NCBI RefSeq assembly: GCF_000374805.1
Contig: NZ_KB895350.1
Span: 1-64,000, forward strand
Length of the DNA stretch: 64,000 nucleotides
Direction: 5' to 3'
Origin: Chitiniphilus shinanonensis DSM 23277
GTDB taxonomy: Bacteria > Pseudomonadota > Gammaproteobacteria > Burkholderiales > Chitinibacteraceae
Below the pieces are notes generated by a model. It made no database searches. It was not told where the DNA came from and worked only from the letters and a program-made list of their open reading frames with translations. Positions 1 through 7,054 of the stretch are shown one piece after another (the stretch's first letter is position 1; each line of letters begins with the position of its first letter). The position numbers were made by a program, and so were the translations under genes.

Positions 1-95
1 CGTGAGGCGTGAGGCGTGAGGCGTGAGGCGTGAGGCGTGAGGCGTGAGGCGTGAGGCGTGAGGCGTGAGGCGTGAGGCGTGAGGCGTGAGGCGTG
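1..95. repeat. 7-bp tandem repeat (GTGAGGC)n
   Basis: The window opens inside an uninterrupted array of the heptamer GTGAGGC, about 13.5 perfect copies, which continues beyond the left edge. The array ends at GTG followed by CAGAGG. It lies downstream of the 3' end of the glutathione reductase gene. Seven-base units in perfect register change copy number easily by slipped-strand pairing, so length probably varies between isolates. I see no gene inside it. Confidence 0.95.
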
Positions 96-115
96 CAGAG
101 GATGTGTCGCGGAAG

Positions 116-149
116 TGAGGAAAGCAAGCGTCCTGGCCTGCTTTCCTCA
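116..149 (-). terminator. hairpin downstream of gor
   Basis: An 11-bp perfect inverted repeat (TGAGGAAAGCA / TGCTTTCCTCA) with a 12-nt loop lies 17 bases beyond the gor stop codon. It has no T-run after it on the minus strand, so it is a transcript-end stabiliser or weak terminator rather than a textbook one. Confidence 0.4.
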
Positions 150-165
150 TCGTCCTCCTGCCATT

Positions 166-1524
166 TCAGCTCGCGGTGCGCAGCGTCACCCATTCTTCCG
201 CCACGGTGGGATGCACCGCCAGCGTGCGGTCGAAATCCGCCTTAGTGGCCCGCATGGTCAGTGCCACGCCCAGCAACTGGATCAATTCGCCCGCGCCCTC
301 GCCCAGCATATGGGCGCCGACGATGCGGTCGCTGTCCGCGCCGTCGACCAGCAACTTCAGCACCACCCGCTCGTTGCCGCCGGACAGCGACGCCTTCATC
401 GGGCGGAAGCTGGAGCGGAACACCTTCAGTTGCGGAAAACGCTCGCGGGCCTTGGCCTCGGTCAGGCCGACGGTGCCCAGTTCCGGGGTGGAGAACACCG
501 CCGTCGGCACCACGGCGTGGTCGACCGGCGTGGGCTTGCCGCCGAATACGGTATCGGCGAACGCCTGCCCTTCGCGGATCGCGGCCGGAGTCAGGTTGAC
601 GCGGTTGGTCACGTCGCCGACGGCATAGATCGACGGCACGCTGCTCTGCGACAGCGCGTCGACCCGCACCGCACCCTTGTCGTCCAACTCCACGCCGGCC
701 GCTTCCAGTCCCAGCCCGGCGACGTTGGGGCGCCGCCCGGTGCACAGCAGCACGCAATCCACGTCCAGCGTGCCGCCATCCTCCAGTGTGACCGTCAGGG
801 CGGCGCCAGCTCGGTCGATGCGCGCGACCCGCGCTTGCGACCGCAGCGTGATGCCGCGCTGGCGATAGGCATCCTCCAGCGCCAGGCGCAGTTCGTCGTC
901 GAAGCCGCGCAACAGGTGTTCGGCGCGGTAGAGCAAGGTGGTGTCGCTGCCCAGGCCGGCGAGGATGCCGGCGAACTCCACCGCGATATAGCCGCCGCCG
1001 ACGATCAGCGTGCGGCGCGGCAGGGCCGGCAGGTGGAACAGGTCGTCCGAGGTGATCGCCAGATCGCGCCCCGGAAAATCGTGCCCGCGGTCGGGGTGGC
1101 CGCCGACCGCCACCAGGATCACCCTGGCGGTGACGCTGCGGCCGTCGGCCAGTTGCAGCGTATGCGGATCGACTACGGTGGCGCGGCTGGCGAACACGGT
1201 CACGCCCGACGCCTCGACGTTGCGCAGGTAGATGCCGTTCAGGCGTTCGATCTCGACATCCTTGTTGCCGATCAGCGTGTTCCAGTCGAAGCCGGTGGCG
1301 GACGCCTGCCAGCCGAAGGCGGCGGCGCTGGCGACCTCCATCGGGTAGCGGCTGGCGTAGACCATCAGCTTCTTCGGCACGCAGCCGCGATTGACGCAGG
1401 TGCCGCCGAAGCGGTCCTCCTCGGCGATCGCCACCTTGGCGCCGTGGCCCGCGGCGATGCGCGCGGCACGCACGCCGCCGGAGCCGCCGCCGATGACAAA
1501 CAGATCGAAGTCGAAACCAGACAT
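166..1524 (-). CDS. gor: glutathione-disulfide reductase
   Basis: This 452-residue FAD-dependent pyridine nucleotide-disulfide oxidoreductase uses NADPH to reduce oxidised glutathione in the cytoplasm. The N-terminal FAD-binding motif GGGSGG lies at residues 12-17. The redox-active disulfide is C43/C48 in GTCVNRGCVPKK, the arrangement of glutathione reductase. A second Rossmann motif (GGGYIAVE) serves NADPH, and the C-terminal dimerisation domain carries the HPTxxEE signature whose histidine completes the partner active site. The ATG at 1524 is chosen because it starts directly before the FAD motif and follows an AAGGA ribosome binding site. An upstream in-frame start would add 55 non-conserved residues. 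The closest alternative, trypanothione or mercuric reductase, fits the motifs less well. Confidence 0.93.
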   Translation of the reverse strand: MSGFDFDLFVIGGGSGGVRAARIAAGHGAKVAIAEEDRFGGTCVNRGCVPKKLMVYASRYPMEVASAAAFGWQASATGFDWNTLIGNKDVEIERLNGIYLRNVEASGVTVFASRATVVDPHTLQLADGRSVTARVILVAVGGHPDRGHDFPGRDLAITSDDLFHLPALPRRTLIVGGGYIAVEFAGILAGLGSDTTLLYRAEHLLRGFDDELRLALEDAYRQRGITLRSQARVARIDRAGAALTVTLEDGGTLDVDCVLLCTGRRPNVAGLGLEAAGVELDDKGAVRVDALSQSSVPSIYAVGDVTNRVNLTPAAIREGQAFADTVFGGKPTPVDHAVVPTAVFSTPELGTVGLTEAKARERFPQLKVFRSSFRPMKASLSGGNERVVLKLLVDGADSDRIVGAHMLGEGAGELIQLLGVALTMRATKADFDRTLAVHPTVAEEWVTLRTAS

Positions 1525-1689
1525 GCCATTTTCCTTGTGTTCGATGGGCCGCTCGCAACGGCCGGCTTGCGGATGACCGGCGCGGAGCGCCGACGTTCGC
1601 GGCCCGGCGCTCGCCCGTGGCCGGGGCTCGCCCGCCGATTCGGCCAACCCGCCCAGTGTAGCGAGTCGCCCCCCTGCCGCGCCAAGCAA

Positions 1690-1715
1690 AAAGCCCCGGC
1701 CAGGGCCGGGGCTTT
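1690..1715 (-). terminator. rho-independent terminator of pyk
   Basis: A 12-bp perfect stem (AAAGCCCCGGCC / GGCCGGGGCTTT) with a 2-nt loop is followed on the minus strand by a run of five T. It begins 17 bases after the pyruvate kinase stop codon and separates pyk from gor. Confidence 0.9.
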
Positions 1716-1732
1716 CATCGGGGCAGGCTTGC

Positions 1733-3169
1733 TCAGCGCAGCTTGCGATCGCCGATCTTGACGATCTTCATGCTGTTGGTGCCGCCGCCCATGCCGACCA
1801 CGTCACCGAAGGTGAAGATCACGATGTCGCCGTTCTGCACGATGCCCAGGCGCAGCATCTCGACCTCGGCGCGGACCAGCAGGTTCTCGCGGTCGGAGTT
1901 CTCGTTGGCCAGCATCACCGGGAACACGTCGCGGAACAGCGCCAGGCGGCTGTAGGTATCGAACTCGGGGGTCAGCGCGTAGATCGGCACGCCGGACACG
2001 AAACGGCTCATCCACAGCGCCGACGACCCGGATTGGGTCAGCGCGGCGATGGCGCGCACGTTCAGGTGGGTGGCGGCGAACAGCGCGGCCATCGAGATGC
2101 TCTGGTCGATGCGGTTAAAGTCGCCCTGGCCCAGCACTTCGTCGCTGACCTTGCGGTCCACCGACTTCTCGGCCTCGATACACACGCGCACCATGGCTTC
2201 GACGGTTTCCACCGGGAACTTGCCGCTGGCCGATTCGGCCGACAGCATCACCGCGTCGGTGCCGTCGAGCACGGCGTTGGCCACGTCGGACACTTCGGCG
2301 CGGGTCGGCACCGGGCTGGTGATCATCGATTCCATCATCTGGGTGGCGGTGATGGTCAGCTTGTTCTTGCGGCGAGCCAGCTTGATCATCTTCTTTTGCA
2401 GCGCCGGCACGGCGGCGTCGCCCACTTCCACCGCCAGGTCACCGCGGGCGACCATGATGCCGTCGGAAGCGTCGAGGATCTCTTCCATGTTGGCCACGGC
2501 TTCGGTGCGCTCGATCTTGGCGATCAGCAGCGCCTTGCTGCCGGCGGCGCGCAGCAGGGTGCGGGCCATGTACATGTCGGCGCCCGACTTGGGGAACGAC
2601 ACCGCGACGTAGTCGGCATGCAGCTTGGCCGCGGTCTTGATGTCTTCCATGTCCTTGGCGGTCAGCGCCGGCGCAGTCAGGCCGCCGCCCTGGCGGTTGA
2701 TGCCCTTGTTGTTCGACAGCGTGCCGCCCACCTTCACCACGGTGTGGATCTCGCTGCCCAGCACGTCGGTCACTTCCAGCACCAGGCGGCCGTCGTCCAG
2801 CAGCAGGATCGCGCCCGGCTCGACGTCGTTCGGCAGTTCCTTGTAATCCAGGCCCACGCGTTCCAGGTTGCCCATCTCGCAGTTGGAATCGAGGATGAAC
2901 TTGGCGCCGTTCTTCAGTTCGATCTTGTTCTTCTCGAACTTGCCCACGCGGATCTTGGGCCCTTGCAGGTCGACCAGCACGGCCAGCGCGCGGTTGGCCT
3001 TGCGGGCGATTTCGCGGACCAGGGCGGCGCGGTCCAGGTGATCCTGCGCGGTGCCGTGGGAGAAATTCAGCCGGACCATGTTCACACCGGCCGCGACCAG
3101 GCGTTCCAGCGTGGCGGCATCGCTGGATGCCGGGCCGAGCGTAGCAACGATCTTGGTGCTGCGAATCAT
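1733..3169 (-). CDS. pyk: pyruvate kinase
   Basis: The 478-residue product converts phosphoenolpyruvate and ADP to pyruvate and ATP, the last step of glycolysis. The sequence begins MIRSTKIVATLGPASSD, a near-universal pyruvate kinase N-terminus. The (beta/alpha)8 barrel with inserted B domain follows, with the catalytic-site segment IAKIERTEA and the Mg/K-binding motif MVARGDLAVEV. The C-terminal domain is of normal length. The ATG at 3169 follows an AGGAG ribosome binding site; in-frame codons further upstream encode unconserved sequence. The C-terminal domain does not tell me whether this is a PykF-like (fructose-1,6-bisphosphate) or PykA-like (AMP or sugar phosphate) isozyme. Confidence 0.96.
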   Translation of the reverse strand: MIRSTKIVATLGPASSDAATLERLVAAGVNMVRLNFSHGTAQDHLDRAALVREIARKANRALAVLVDLQGPKIRVGKFEKNKIELKNGAKFILDSNCEMGNLERVGLDYKELPNDVEPGAILLLDDGRLVLEVTDVLGSEIHTVVKVGGTLSNNKGINRQGGGLTAPALTAKDMEDIKTAAKLHADYVAVSFPKSGADMYMARTLLRAAGSKALLIAKIERTEAVANMEEILDASDGIMVARGDLAVEVGDAAVPALQKKMIKLARRKNKLTITATQMMESMITSPVPTRAEVSDVANAVLDGTDAVMLSAESASGKFPVETVEAMVRVCIEAEKSVDRKVSDEVLGQGDFNRIDQSISMAALFAATHLNVRAIAALTQSGSSALWMSRFVSGVPIYALTPEFDTYSRLALFRDVFPVMLANENSDRENLLVRAEVEMLRLGIVQNGDIVIFTFGDVVGMGGGTNSMKIVKIGDRKLR

Positions 3170-3340
3170 AGGTTTTGCTCCTGTCGATCTATTCGATTGT
3201 GTATTCGGGGGTGGGCAGAGCTGCCAGCCGGGAAGGAATGCGGGGCATCGGCATGACGACGCTGGTGCTGCGCGCCGTGGAAACGAAGGGTCCGATGGGC
3301 CCGGAAACATCCTTACGCATGTATCTGAATACTCGCTCGC

Positions 3341-3415
3341 TGGCGTCCCCGACAGGAATCGAACCTGTAACTAGCCCTTAGGAGGGGCTCGTTATATCCA
3401 TTTAACTACGGAGAC
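3341..3415 (-). tRNA. tRNA-Arg (anticodon CCT)
   Basis: Read on the minus strand, this 75-nt segment folds as a complete tRNA. The acceptor stem is GTCTCCG / CGGGGAC with G discriminator and encoded CCA. The T arm contains GGTTCGATTCC. The anticodon stem AGCCC/GGGCT holds the loop CTCCTAA, giving anticodon CCT (plus-strand positions 3380-3382), which decodes AGG. The lysis cassette lies beyond its 5' end, so this is not the usual geometry for element integration at a tRNA 3' end. Confidence 0.95.
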
Positions 3416-3786
3416 TCTGCTCGATGCAGACCACTGAAAATTCAAGTAAGTCGATCGCATAAGCGTATTTGATACCCCCGGCTACGCGACGCTCGTTGCT
3501 TGGTTTTCCGGCATGCTTGCTATGGGAACCGTGGCAATCGATCAATCAGCACGACGATTGTCGACGGTTGCTCCTGACAAGCGCCGCATTATACCGAGCA
3601 ACGACAGACGCGGTGCGCCGCCCCAGGGCACAAATCAAAAGGAGCTTGACCTGTCGCAGACAAATCCGGCGCCTGCCACGCCCCCCGACGAATTGAATGC
3701 GGTTGGCATTGACCATAGTCGCAATCCATTCGTTTGGGATCGGGAAATCTCCGATCCTGCGGGGCCGGGCGTCGGCCGGAGTCGGG
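3416..3786. other. gene-free interval between tRNA-Arg and lysis cassette
   Basis: No convincing gene in 371 bp. On the minus strand there is a perfect TATAAT at 3593-3588 with no clear -35. It could drive the tRNA, although about 170 bp upstream is far for that. Base composition is less GC-rich than the flanking genes. Confidence 0.5.
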
Positions 3787-4368
3787 CTAGAAGCGCCACC
3801 CCAGCCGCAACCGCGCGGTCCATTGGTCCTGGCGATCCTGTTCCACATCCACGCCCAGCCGCAGCCGGGACAGATCGCGTTCGACCCAGGCGCCTACTTC
3901 GCCGCGCGCACCATAACTCAAGCCGGCGGCCCACGCCAGCGTCGGCGCGATCGGCAACGGCTCGATGGGGATGTCCAGCGCATCCAGCACCACGCCATCC
4001 CGCGAACTGGCGACCACCCGCCGACCGTCGCCGAGCTGCACCAGGCTGAGATCGACCGTGACCGGCGGGCAATCGCACCACGGCACGCCACTGGCGTCGG
4101 GCACCGGCGTCACCCGCGCCGGCTGCACCGTCACCGCCACGCGGCGTTCCTCCCTGGCACCCGGTGGCAGGCGATGCGGCGGCGGTCCGGGGTCGGCCGA
4201 CAGCGCCCGGGCCGCGATCACGCTGCCATCGCCCTGACGCTGCAACGGCCGGGCCTCCTCCAGTGGCGGTTTCGACGCGGCCGCCAGCCAATAGCCGCAC
4301 CAGCCGCCCAGCAAGGCCGGCAGCAGCACCGCCATCGCAGCCAGCAACCATTGGCGGCGCGTGCTCAT
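3787..4368 (-). CDS. membrane-anchored periplasmic protein of the lysis cassette (spanin position)
   Basis: I do not recognise a family for this 193-residue protein. What can be seen: a signal anchor at residues 7-30 (WLLAAMAVLLPALLGGWCGYWLAA), a Pro/Arg-rich stretch at about 55-80, a CDC motif, and a C-terminus of alternating polar and hydrophobic residues ending LRLGWRF, as in proteins that fold as beta strands at the outer membrane. It is the last gene after the holin-like and transglycosylase genes. In phage lysis cassettes that is the spanin position (Rz/Rz1), which joins inner and outer membranes. Its ATG overlaps the stop of the preceding small ORF (ATGA), so translation is probably coupled. 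The spanin role rests on position and topology only. Confidence 0.6.
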   Translation of the reverse strand: MSTRRQWLLAAMAVLLPALLGGWCGYWLAAASKPPLEEARPLQRQGDGSVIAARALSADPGPPPHRLPPGAREERRVAVTVQPARVTPVPDASGVPWCDCPPVTVDLSLVQLGDGRRVVASSRDGVVLDALDIPIEPLPIAPTLAWAAGLSYGARGEVGAWVERDLSRLRLGVDVEQDRQDQWTARLRLGWRF

Positions 4369-4535
4369 CGCATCGCCCCCCGGTCGGCAGGCTCGCCGAG
4401 CCACGCCAGCGCCATGCCGCGCCGCCAGGCCCCCGGCGACACCGAGCCCGCCGCCAGCCACGCCCAGCGCGTGGCGTCGCCGCGACGCCACCACCAGGCC
4501 GATCCCCGCCGCCACATCCTCAGGCACGCACTCAT
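4365..4535 (-). CDS. small overlapping ORF in the lysis cassette
   Basis: This 56-codon reading frame fills the gap between the transglycosylase gene and the spanin-position gene exactly. Its ATG at 4535 lies one base after the transglycosylase TGA, and its own TGA overlaps the next ATG in an ATGA junction. The product is rich in Trp and Arg, with hydrophobic stretches around residues 22-35 and 41-48, so it could be a small membrane protein. I recognise no family. The support is the tight packing at both ends; the high GC content means a chance open frame of this length is possible. Confidence 0.45.
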   Translation of the reverse strand: MSACLRMWRRGSAWWWRRGDATRWAWLAAGSVSPGAWRRGMALAWLGEPADRGAMR

Positions 4536-4536
4536 G

Positions 4537-5505
4537 TCAGGCGTCCAGGAAGGCATAGCGGGCGCGGCGCACTGCCAGCACGTTGTGCACGTATTCGCGG
4601 CTGATGGCGTAAAAACTGCGCGTGTAGCCGGCGGTCTTGCTCGGCCCCGCCGCGCGGGCCACGTGGCCGAACCAGCGACCGGGATCACACCCGGCACGGC
4701 GGGCGCAATCGGCGCGGCTCTTCGCCAGCATGCCGGGGCCGGCGTTGTACTGGTTCAGCATGAACGCCAACGCATCCTGTTCCGTGGCCGCATGGCGCGC
4801 CGTCGCGGCGTGCAACGCTTTGTCCTGCAACACCAACGCGCGCAGTTGCAGCCGCGCATCGTAGCGATTGCGCCAACTCCACATCGCCAGCGCCTCCGGA
4901 TGGCGCGCGCGCAACTCACCGTGGCAGGAAAAGCGCTCGCTGCCGTCGGCGCGGTAGGCGGTGGTGCACTGGCCGAGACCGAAGCCGTATTCGCGACTCG
5001 TCTTCAATTCGGCGCGCTCGTTCCAGCACGCGGCGGAATGCAGGCTGGCGCAGGTTTCCTGCTCCACCTGCGCCGCCAGCACCGACGGCGTGCGCAGCGC
5101 CGGCCACCATCGCGCCTGCTCCTCGACCAGGATCGGCAGGTTGCGTCGGGCGTTGTCCGGCAGTTCCGCCGCCAGCGCGCGCGGCGCCAGCAACCATACC
5201 AGCAGCGCCGCCACACCCAGCCGGAACGCCAGCGTGCTGGCGTAGACCACCGCCGCGCCCAACGGGTGGATCGCCGCGCGCTGCGCCATGCGCTGCACAC
5301 CCACGCGCGGCACGATGGTGCGCGTCAGCACGTGCGACAACCCGAACACCAGCGCCAGCATCGCCGCGAAATAGCCGACCCCGTCCAACCCAAAACGCGC
5401 CGCCTCGGACCAGCCGGCCAGCGCCAGCAACGCCACCAGCACCACGGCCAGCAAGGCCAGCCGCGCCAGATCCGGCTTCAGTTCCCGATTCCAGAATTCC
5501 TTCAT
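4537..5505 (-). CDS. membrane-anchored lytic transglycosylase (SLT-like)
   Basis: The 322-residue product has an N-terminal membrane part with hydrophobic segments at about 14-32, 41-60 and 82-113, then a soluble domain resembling soluble lytic transglycosylase/goose lysozyme folds. The catalytic glutamate is probably E150 in VEQETCAS, followed by the Gly-rich YGFGLGQ turn and the FMLNQYNAGPG motif typical of SLT domains. It should cleave peptidoglycan glycan strands with anhydro-muramyl products. The ATG at 5505 has a GAGGAG ribosome binding site. It sits directly after the holin-like gene, so a role as cassette endolysin is natural. Classical endolysins carry no such multi-span membrane part, so it may stay inner-membrane bound and act on the periplasmic side. 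Confidence 0.75.
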   Translation of the reverse strand: MKEFWNRELKPDLARLALLAVVLVALLALAGWSEAARFGLDGVGYFAAMLALVFGLSHVLTRTIVPRVGVQRMAQRAAIHPLGAAVVYASTLAFRLGVAALLVWLLAPRALAAELPDNARRNLPILVEEQARWWPALRTPSVLAAQVEQETCASLHSAACWNERAELKTSREYGFGLGQCTTAYRADGSERFSCHGELRARHPEALAMWSWRNRYDARLQLRALVLQDKALHAATARHAATEQDALAFMLNQYNAGPGMLAKSRADCARRAGCDPGRWFGHVARAAGPSKTAGYTRSFYAISREYVHNVLAVRRARYAFLDA

Positions 5506-5545
5506 ATGTTGCTCCTCGATGGGCGCCGCGATCCGCGGCGCCGGT

Positions 5546-5848
5546 TCACTTGCCACTGCGGCGATCCAGCTCGCGATCCACCAGCCGGTTGACGCTGCCC
5601 TTGATCTCGCCCAGGTCGCTCTTGAGCAGCGCCAGGCTTTCGGCCACCTGCCGATCCTGGCGCTCGTCGCGCTCGCGCTGCTGCGCCTGCTGCATGCTCA
5701 ATTGCTGCTCCACCAGCGCCACGCGCTTTTCGATGCCGGCGGCAAACCAGACCAGCCCGGCCATGATGCAAATCGCCGAACAGATTTCTCCCAGATTGAT
5801 ACGGGTATCGATTTCCACACCCAATAGGCGTTTGATGTTGTCTTCCAT
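5546..5848 (-). CDS. single-span coiled-coil membrane protein, holin-like
   Basis: The 100-residue product has one hydrophobic segment at residues 20-39, then a highly charged heptad-rich region (about 40-97) predicted by eye to be coiled coil. Size, single span and charged C-terminus match small phage holins or holin-partner proteins, and it is first in a run with the transglycosylase. An inner-membrane spanin subunit, also one span plus coiled coil, is the main alternative. The ATG at 5848 follows an AGGGCAAT Shine-Dalgarno. An AT-rich stretch about 55-80 bp upstream may hold its promoter. Confidence 0.6.
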   Translation of the reverse strand: MEDNIKRLLGVEIDTRINLGEICSAICIMAGLVWFAAGIEKRVALVEQQLSMQQAQQRERDERQDRQVAESLALLKSDLGEIKGSVNRLVDRELDRRSGK

Positions 5849-6155
5849 AGATTGCCCTACGTTTTCGATCTACCGGCAATGACCGAAGTAGTTTTACCAG
5901 CCAATTCACCAAATTAATTCAAAAGAAAAATCCGACCCGACGTGATCCATCTCACTTCCATTCTCTGGCATCGATCATTTAAGCGCATTGCCGCCCGGAG
6001 GATTGGCCTGCAATGGTTCAGTGGTTTTTGGGGGATGGACCATCCAATTGCCGCGAAAAAAACCCGGCCAAGGCCGGGCCTCCTCGATGAACGAGGCAGA
6101 CAAGATGAGTCGGGATCAGCCGACTGAATCCACCAGCGGATCGAGCGGAGCCGAA
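5849..6155. promoter_or_regulatory. upstream region of the lysis operon with palindrome
   Basis: Gene-free 307 bp between the Mor-family gene and the holin-like gene. It holds a 13-bp perfect palindrome GGATGGACCATCC (6033-6045), a minus-strand hexamer TTAAAT (5982-5977) that could be a -10, an AT-rich run at 5911-5935, and the terminator described next. Mor/C proteins bind dyads upstream of promoters with poor -35 boxes, so the palindrome is a candidate activator site. That assignment is inference. Confidence 0.35.
6053..6078 (-). terminator. rho-independent terminator of the Mor-family gene
   Basis: The stem CCCGGCC / GGCCGGG (6063-6069 and 6072-6078) is followed on the minus strand by a T-rich run formed by the A-run at 6055-6062. 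It lies about 80 bp after the Mor-family stop codon, which implies that the lysis genes beyond it have their own promoter. Confidence 0.85.
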
Positions 6156-6584
6156 TCAGCTTTTCAGGATTTCCCACACCCGGCGCTCGCACAGGTCGTG
6201 ATCGCGCGCCAGCTTGGTGACGGCGCGGTTGGCCGATTCCTCGCGGGTGTATTCGTCGAATTCGCGGCGGATCGCTTCGTCGCGCACCGCGCGCAGGATG
6301 CGGGCGCAACGCGGAATATAGACGGCATCGCAGCCACGGAAATGATCGGCCAGGCGCTGGATTTCCTCGCCACCGATCAGGGCGGCCAATTCGTCGTAGC
6401 GCGAGCGGCCCAATCGGTGCTTGCCCTGCGGGATATGCAGCGAGGTGCCGCCATATTGCTTGACCATTTTCATCGCATTGGGCAATCCGACCACCACGGC
6501 GATTTCCTGCACCGTATCGGGCAATTCGGCCATTTGCGGGGTCCACGACGGCATCCCGCTCAAATCGAACGATTCCATTTTCAT
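6156..6584 (-). CDS. Mor/C-family transcriptional activator
   Basis: The 142-residue product matches the Mor transcription activator family of Mu-like phages in length and layout: an N-terminal dimerisation region (LPDTVQEIAVVVGLPNAMKM, GGTSLHIP) and a C-terminal helix-turn-helix (ANRAVTKLARDHDLCERRVWEIL). Mor and C activate phage middle and late promoters, late operons including lysis. The start at 6584 is chosen for its AGGAG at 8-base spacing; an in-frame ATG at 6662 would add 26 unconserved residues. Downstream lie a terminator and then the lysis genes. Upstream, at about 6.94 kb, is a promoter with a repressor operator. The natural role is activation of the lysis operon, but its target has not been shown. 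Confidence 0.8.
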   Translation of the reverse strand: MKMESFDLSGMPSWTPQMAELPDTVQEIAVVVGLPNAMKMVKQYGGTSLHIPQGKHRLGRSRYDELAALIGGEEIQRLADHFRGCDAVYIPRCARILRAVRDEAIRREFDEYTREESANRAVTKLARDHDLCERRVWEILKS

Positions 6585-6815
6585 TCCGCTCACTCCTGTG
6601 CAATCCATGAATGACAGCCCGGTCGTTTCTCGCGGCGACGACGTCCCCGCAACGCTGACCATGGCTGGTGGCGTTTAGCCCATCCTTTCAAGATTTCGAA
6701 TCTTCAAATGTTGATGACACCCGCTGTCGGCGCGGGCCATATGCCGTCGCTGGCGGAGCGACGGACTTGGGATCGATGCAGCCGGTCGGCCGCGTCGGGC
6801 ACTGCCTTCAGCGCG

Positions 6816-6920
6816 GAGGACAAAACCCTTCCGGCGGCGCCGCGCTGTCGTATGCCTTGTATTGCCTATGTTTCGCGCGTCTTGCCAGCGCCAGCTGCGC
6901 GGGGTTTTACCAACCGCTCC
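6816..6920. repeat. dispersed repeat with imperfect terminal inverted ends (copy 1)
   Basis: Left end GGAGGACAAAACCC and right end GGGGTTTTACCAACCGCTCC are imperfect inverted copies of each other. The interior (CTTGTATTGCCTATG and GTTTCGCGCGTCTTGCCAG) matches, in reverse orientation, the interior of the element at 33868-33983. Its left third also resembles 51817-51865. Size and ends suggest a small non-autonomous, MITE- or REP-like family. Confidence 0.6.
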
Positions 6921-6938
6921 TACAGATCAGTTGAGTCC

Positions 6939-6967
6939 ATTCTACAAACAACGAGTCACACGGTCAA
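6939..6967 (-). promoter_or_regulatory. sigma-70 promoter toward the Mor-family gene
   Basis: On the minus strand TTGACC (6967-6962) and TAGAAT (6944-6939) are separated by exactly 17 bases, the best-spaced promoter I found in the window. The -35 box overlaps the operator-like palindrome at 6966-6981, so the S24-type repressor encoded next door probably shuts it off. It reads toward the Mor-family gene and lysis cassette. Confidence 0.7.
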
Positions 6968-6981
6968 CAGATATATTTGTA
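6966..6981. promoter_or_regulatory. repressor operator (second site)
   Basis: AACAGATATATTTGTA matches 14 of 16 bases of the perfect palindrome at 7855-7870 upstream of the repressor gene. It also shares ATTTGTAAT with the dyad at 7837-7853. It overlaps the -35 box of the promoter that reads toward the Mor-family gene, the expected position for repression. Confidence 0.65.
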
Positions 6982-7017
6982 ATCAGATCGGCGGCAAGCC
7001 GTCGCTGGGCAACAAAA

Positions 7018-7037
7018 AACCCGCCTCGCGGCGGGTT
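7018..7037 (-). terminator. rho-independent terminator of the repressor gene
   Basis: An 8-bp stem AACCCGCC / GGCGGGTT with TCGC loop is followed on the minus strand by a run of six T. It begins 18 bases after the repressor stop codon and separates repressor transcription from the promoter at 6939-6967. Confidence 0.9.
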
Positions 7038-7054
7038 GTTGCAGGGGAGGTGGT

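Larger units (their letters stand above)
6585..7054. other. regulatory interval upstream of the Mor-family gene
   Basis: Gene-free 470 bp. From right to left on the minus strand it contains the repressor gene terminator (7018-7037), an operator-like palindrome (6966-6981), a sigma-70 promoter (6939-6967), a dispersed repeat (6816-6920) and a 6-bp dyad AAGATT-TCG-AATCTT (6690-6704). The transcript for the Mor-family gene would carry a leader of about 350 nt containing the repeat. Confidence 0.6.

Noticed and set aside
79-1761. Long plus-strand open frame opposite gor
   Set aside because: It is the antisense shadow of a clear glutathione reductase gene and has the Arg/Gln/His-rich composition typical of such shadows in GC-rich DNA.
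3175-3381. Small plus-strand frames over the pyk leader and the tRNA
   Set aside because: They run through the tRNA gene on the opposite strand and have no ribosome binding site.
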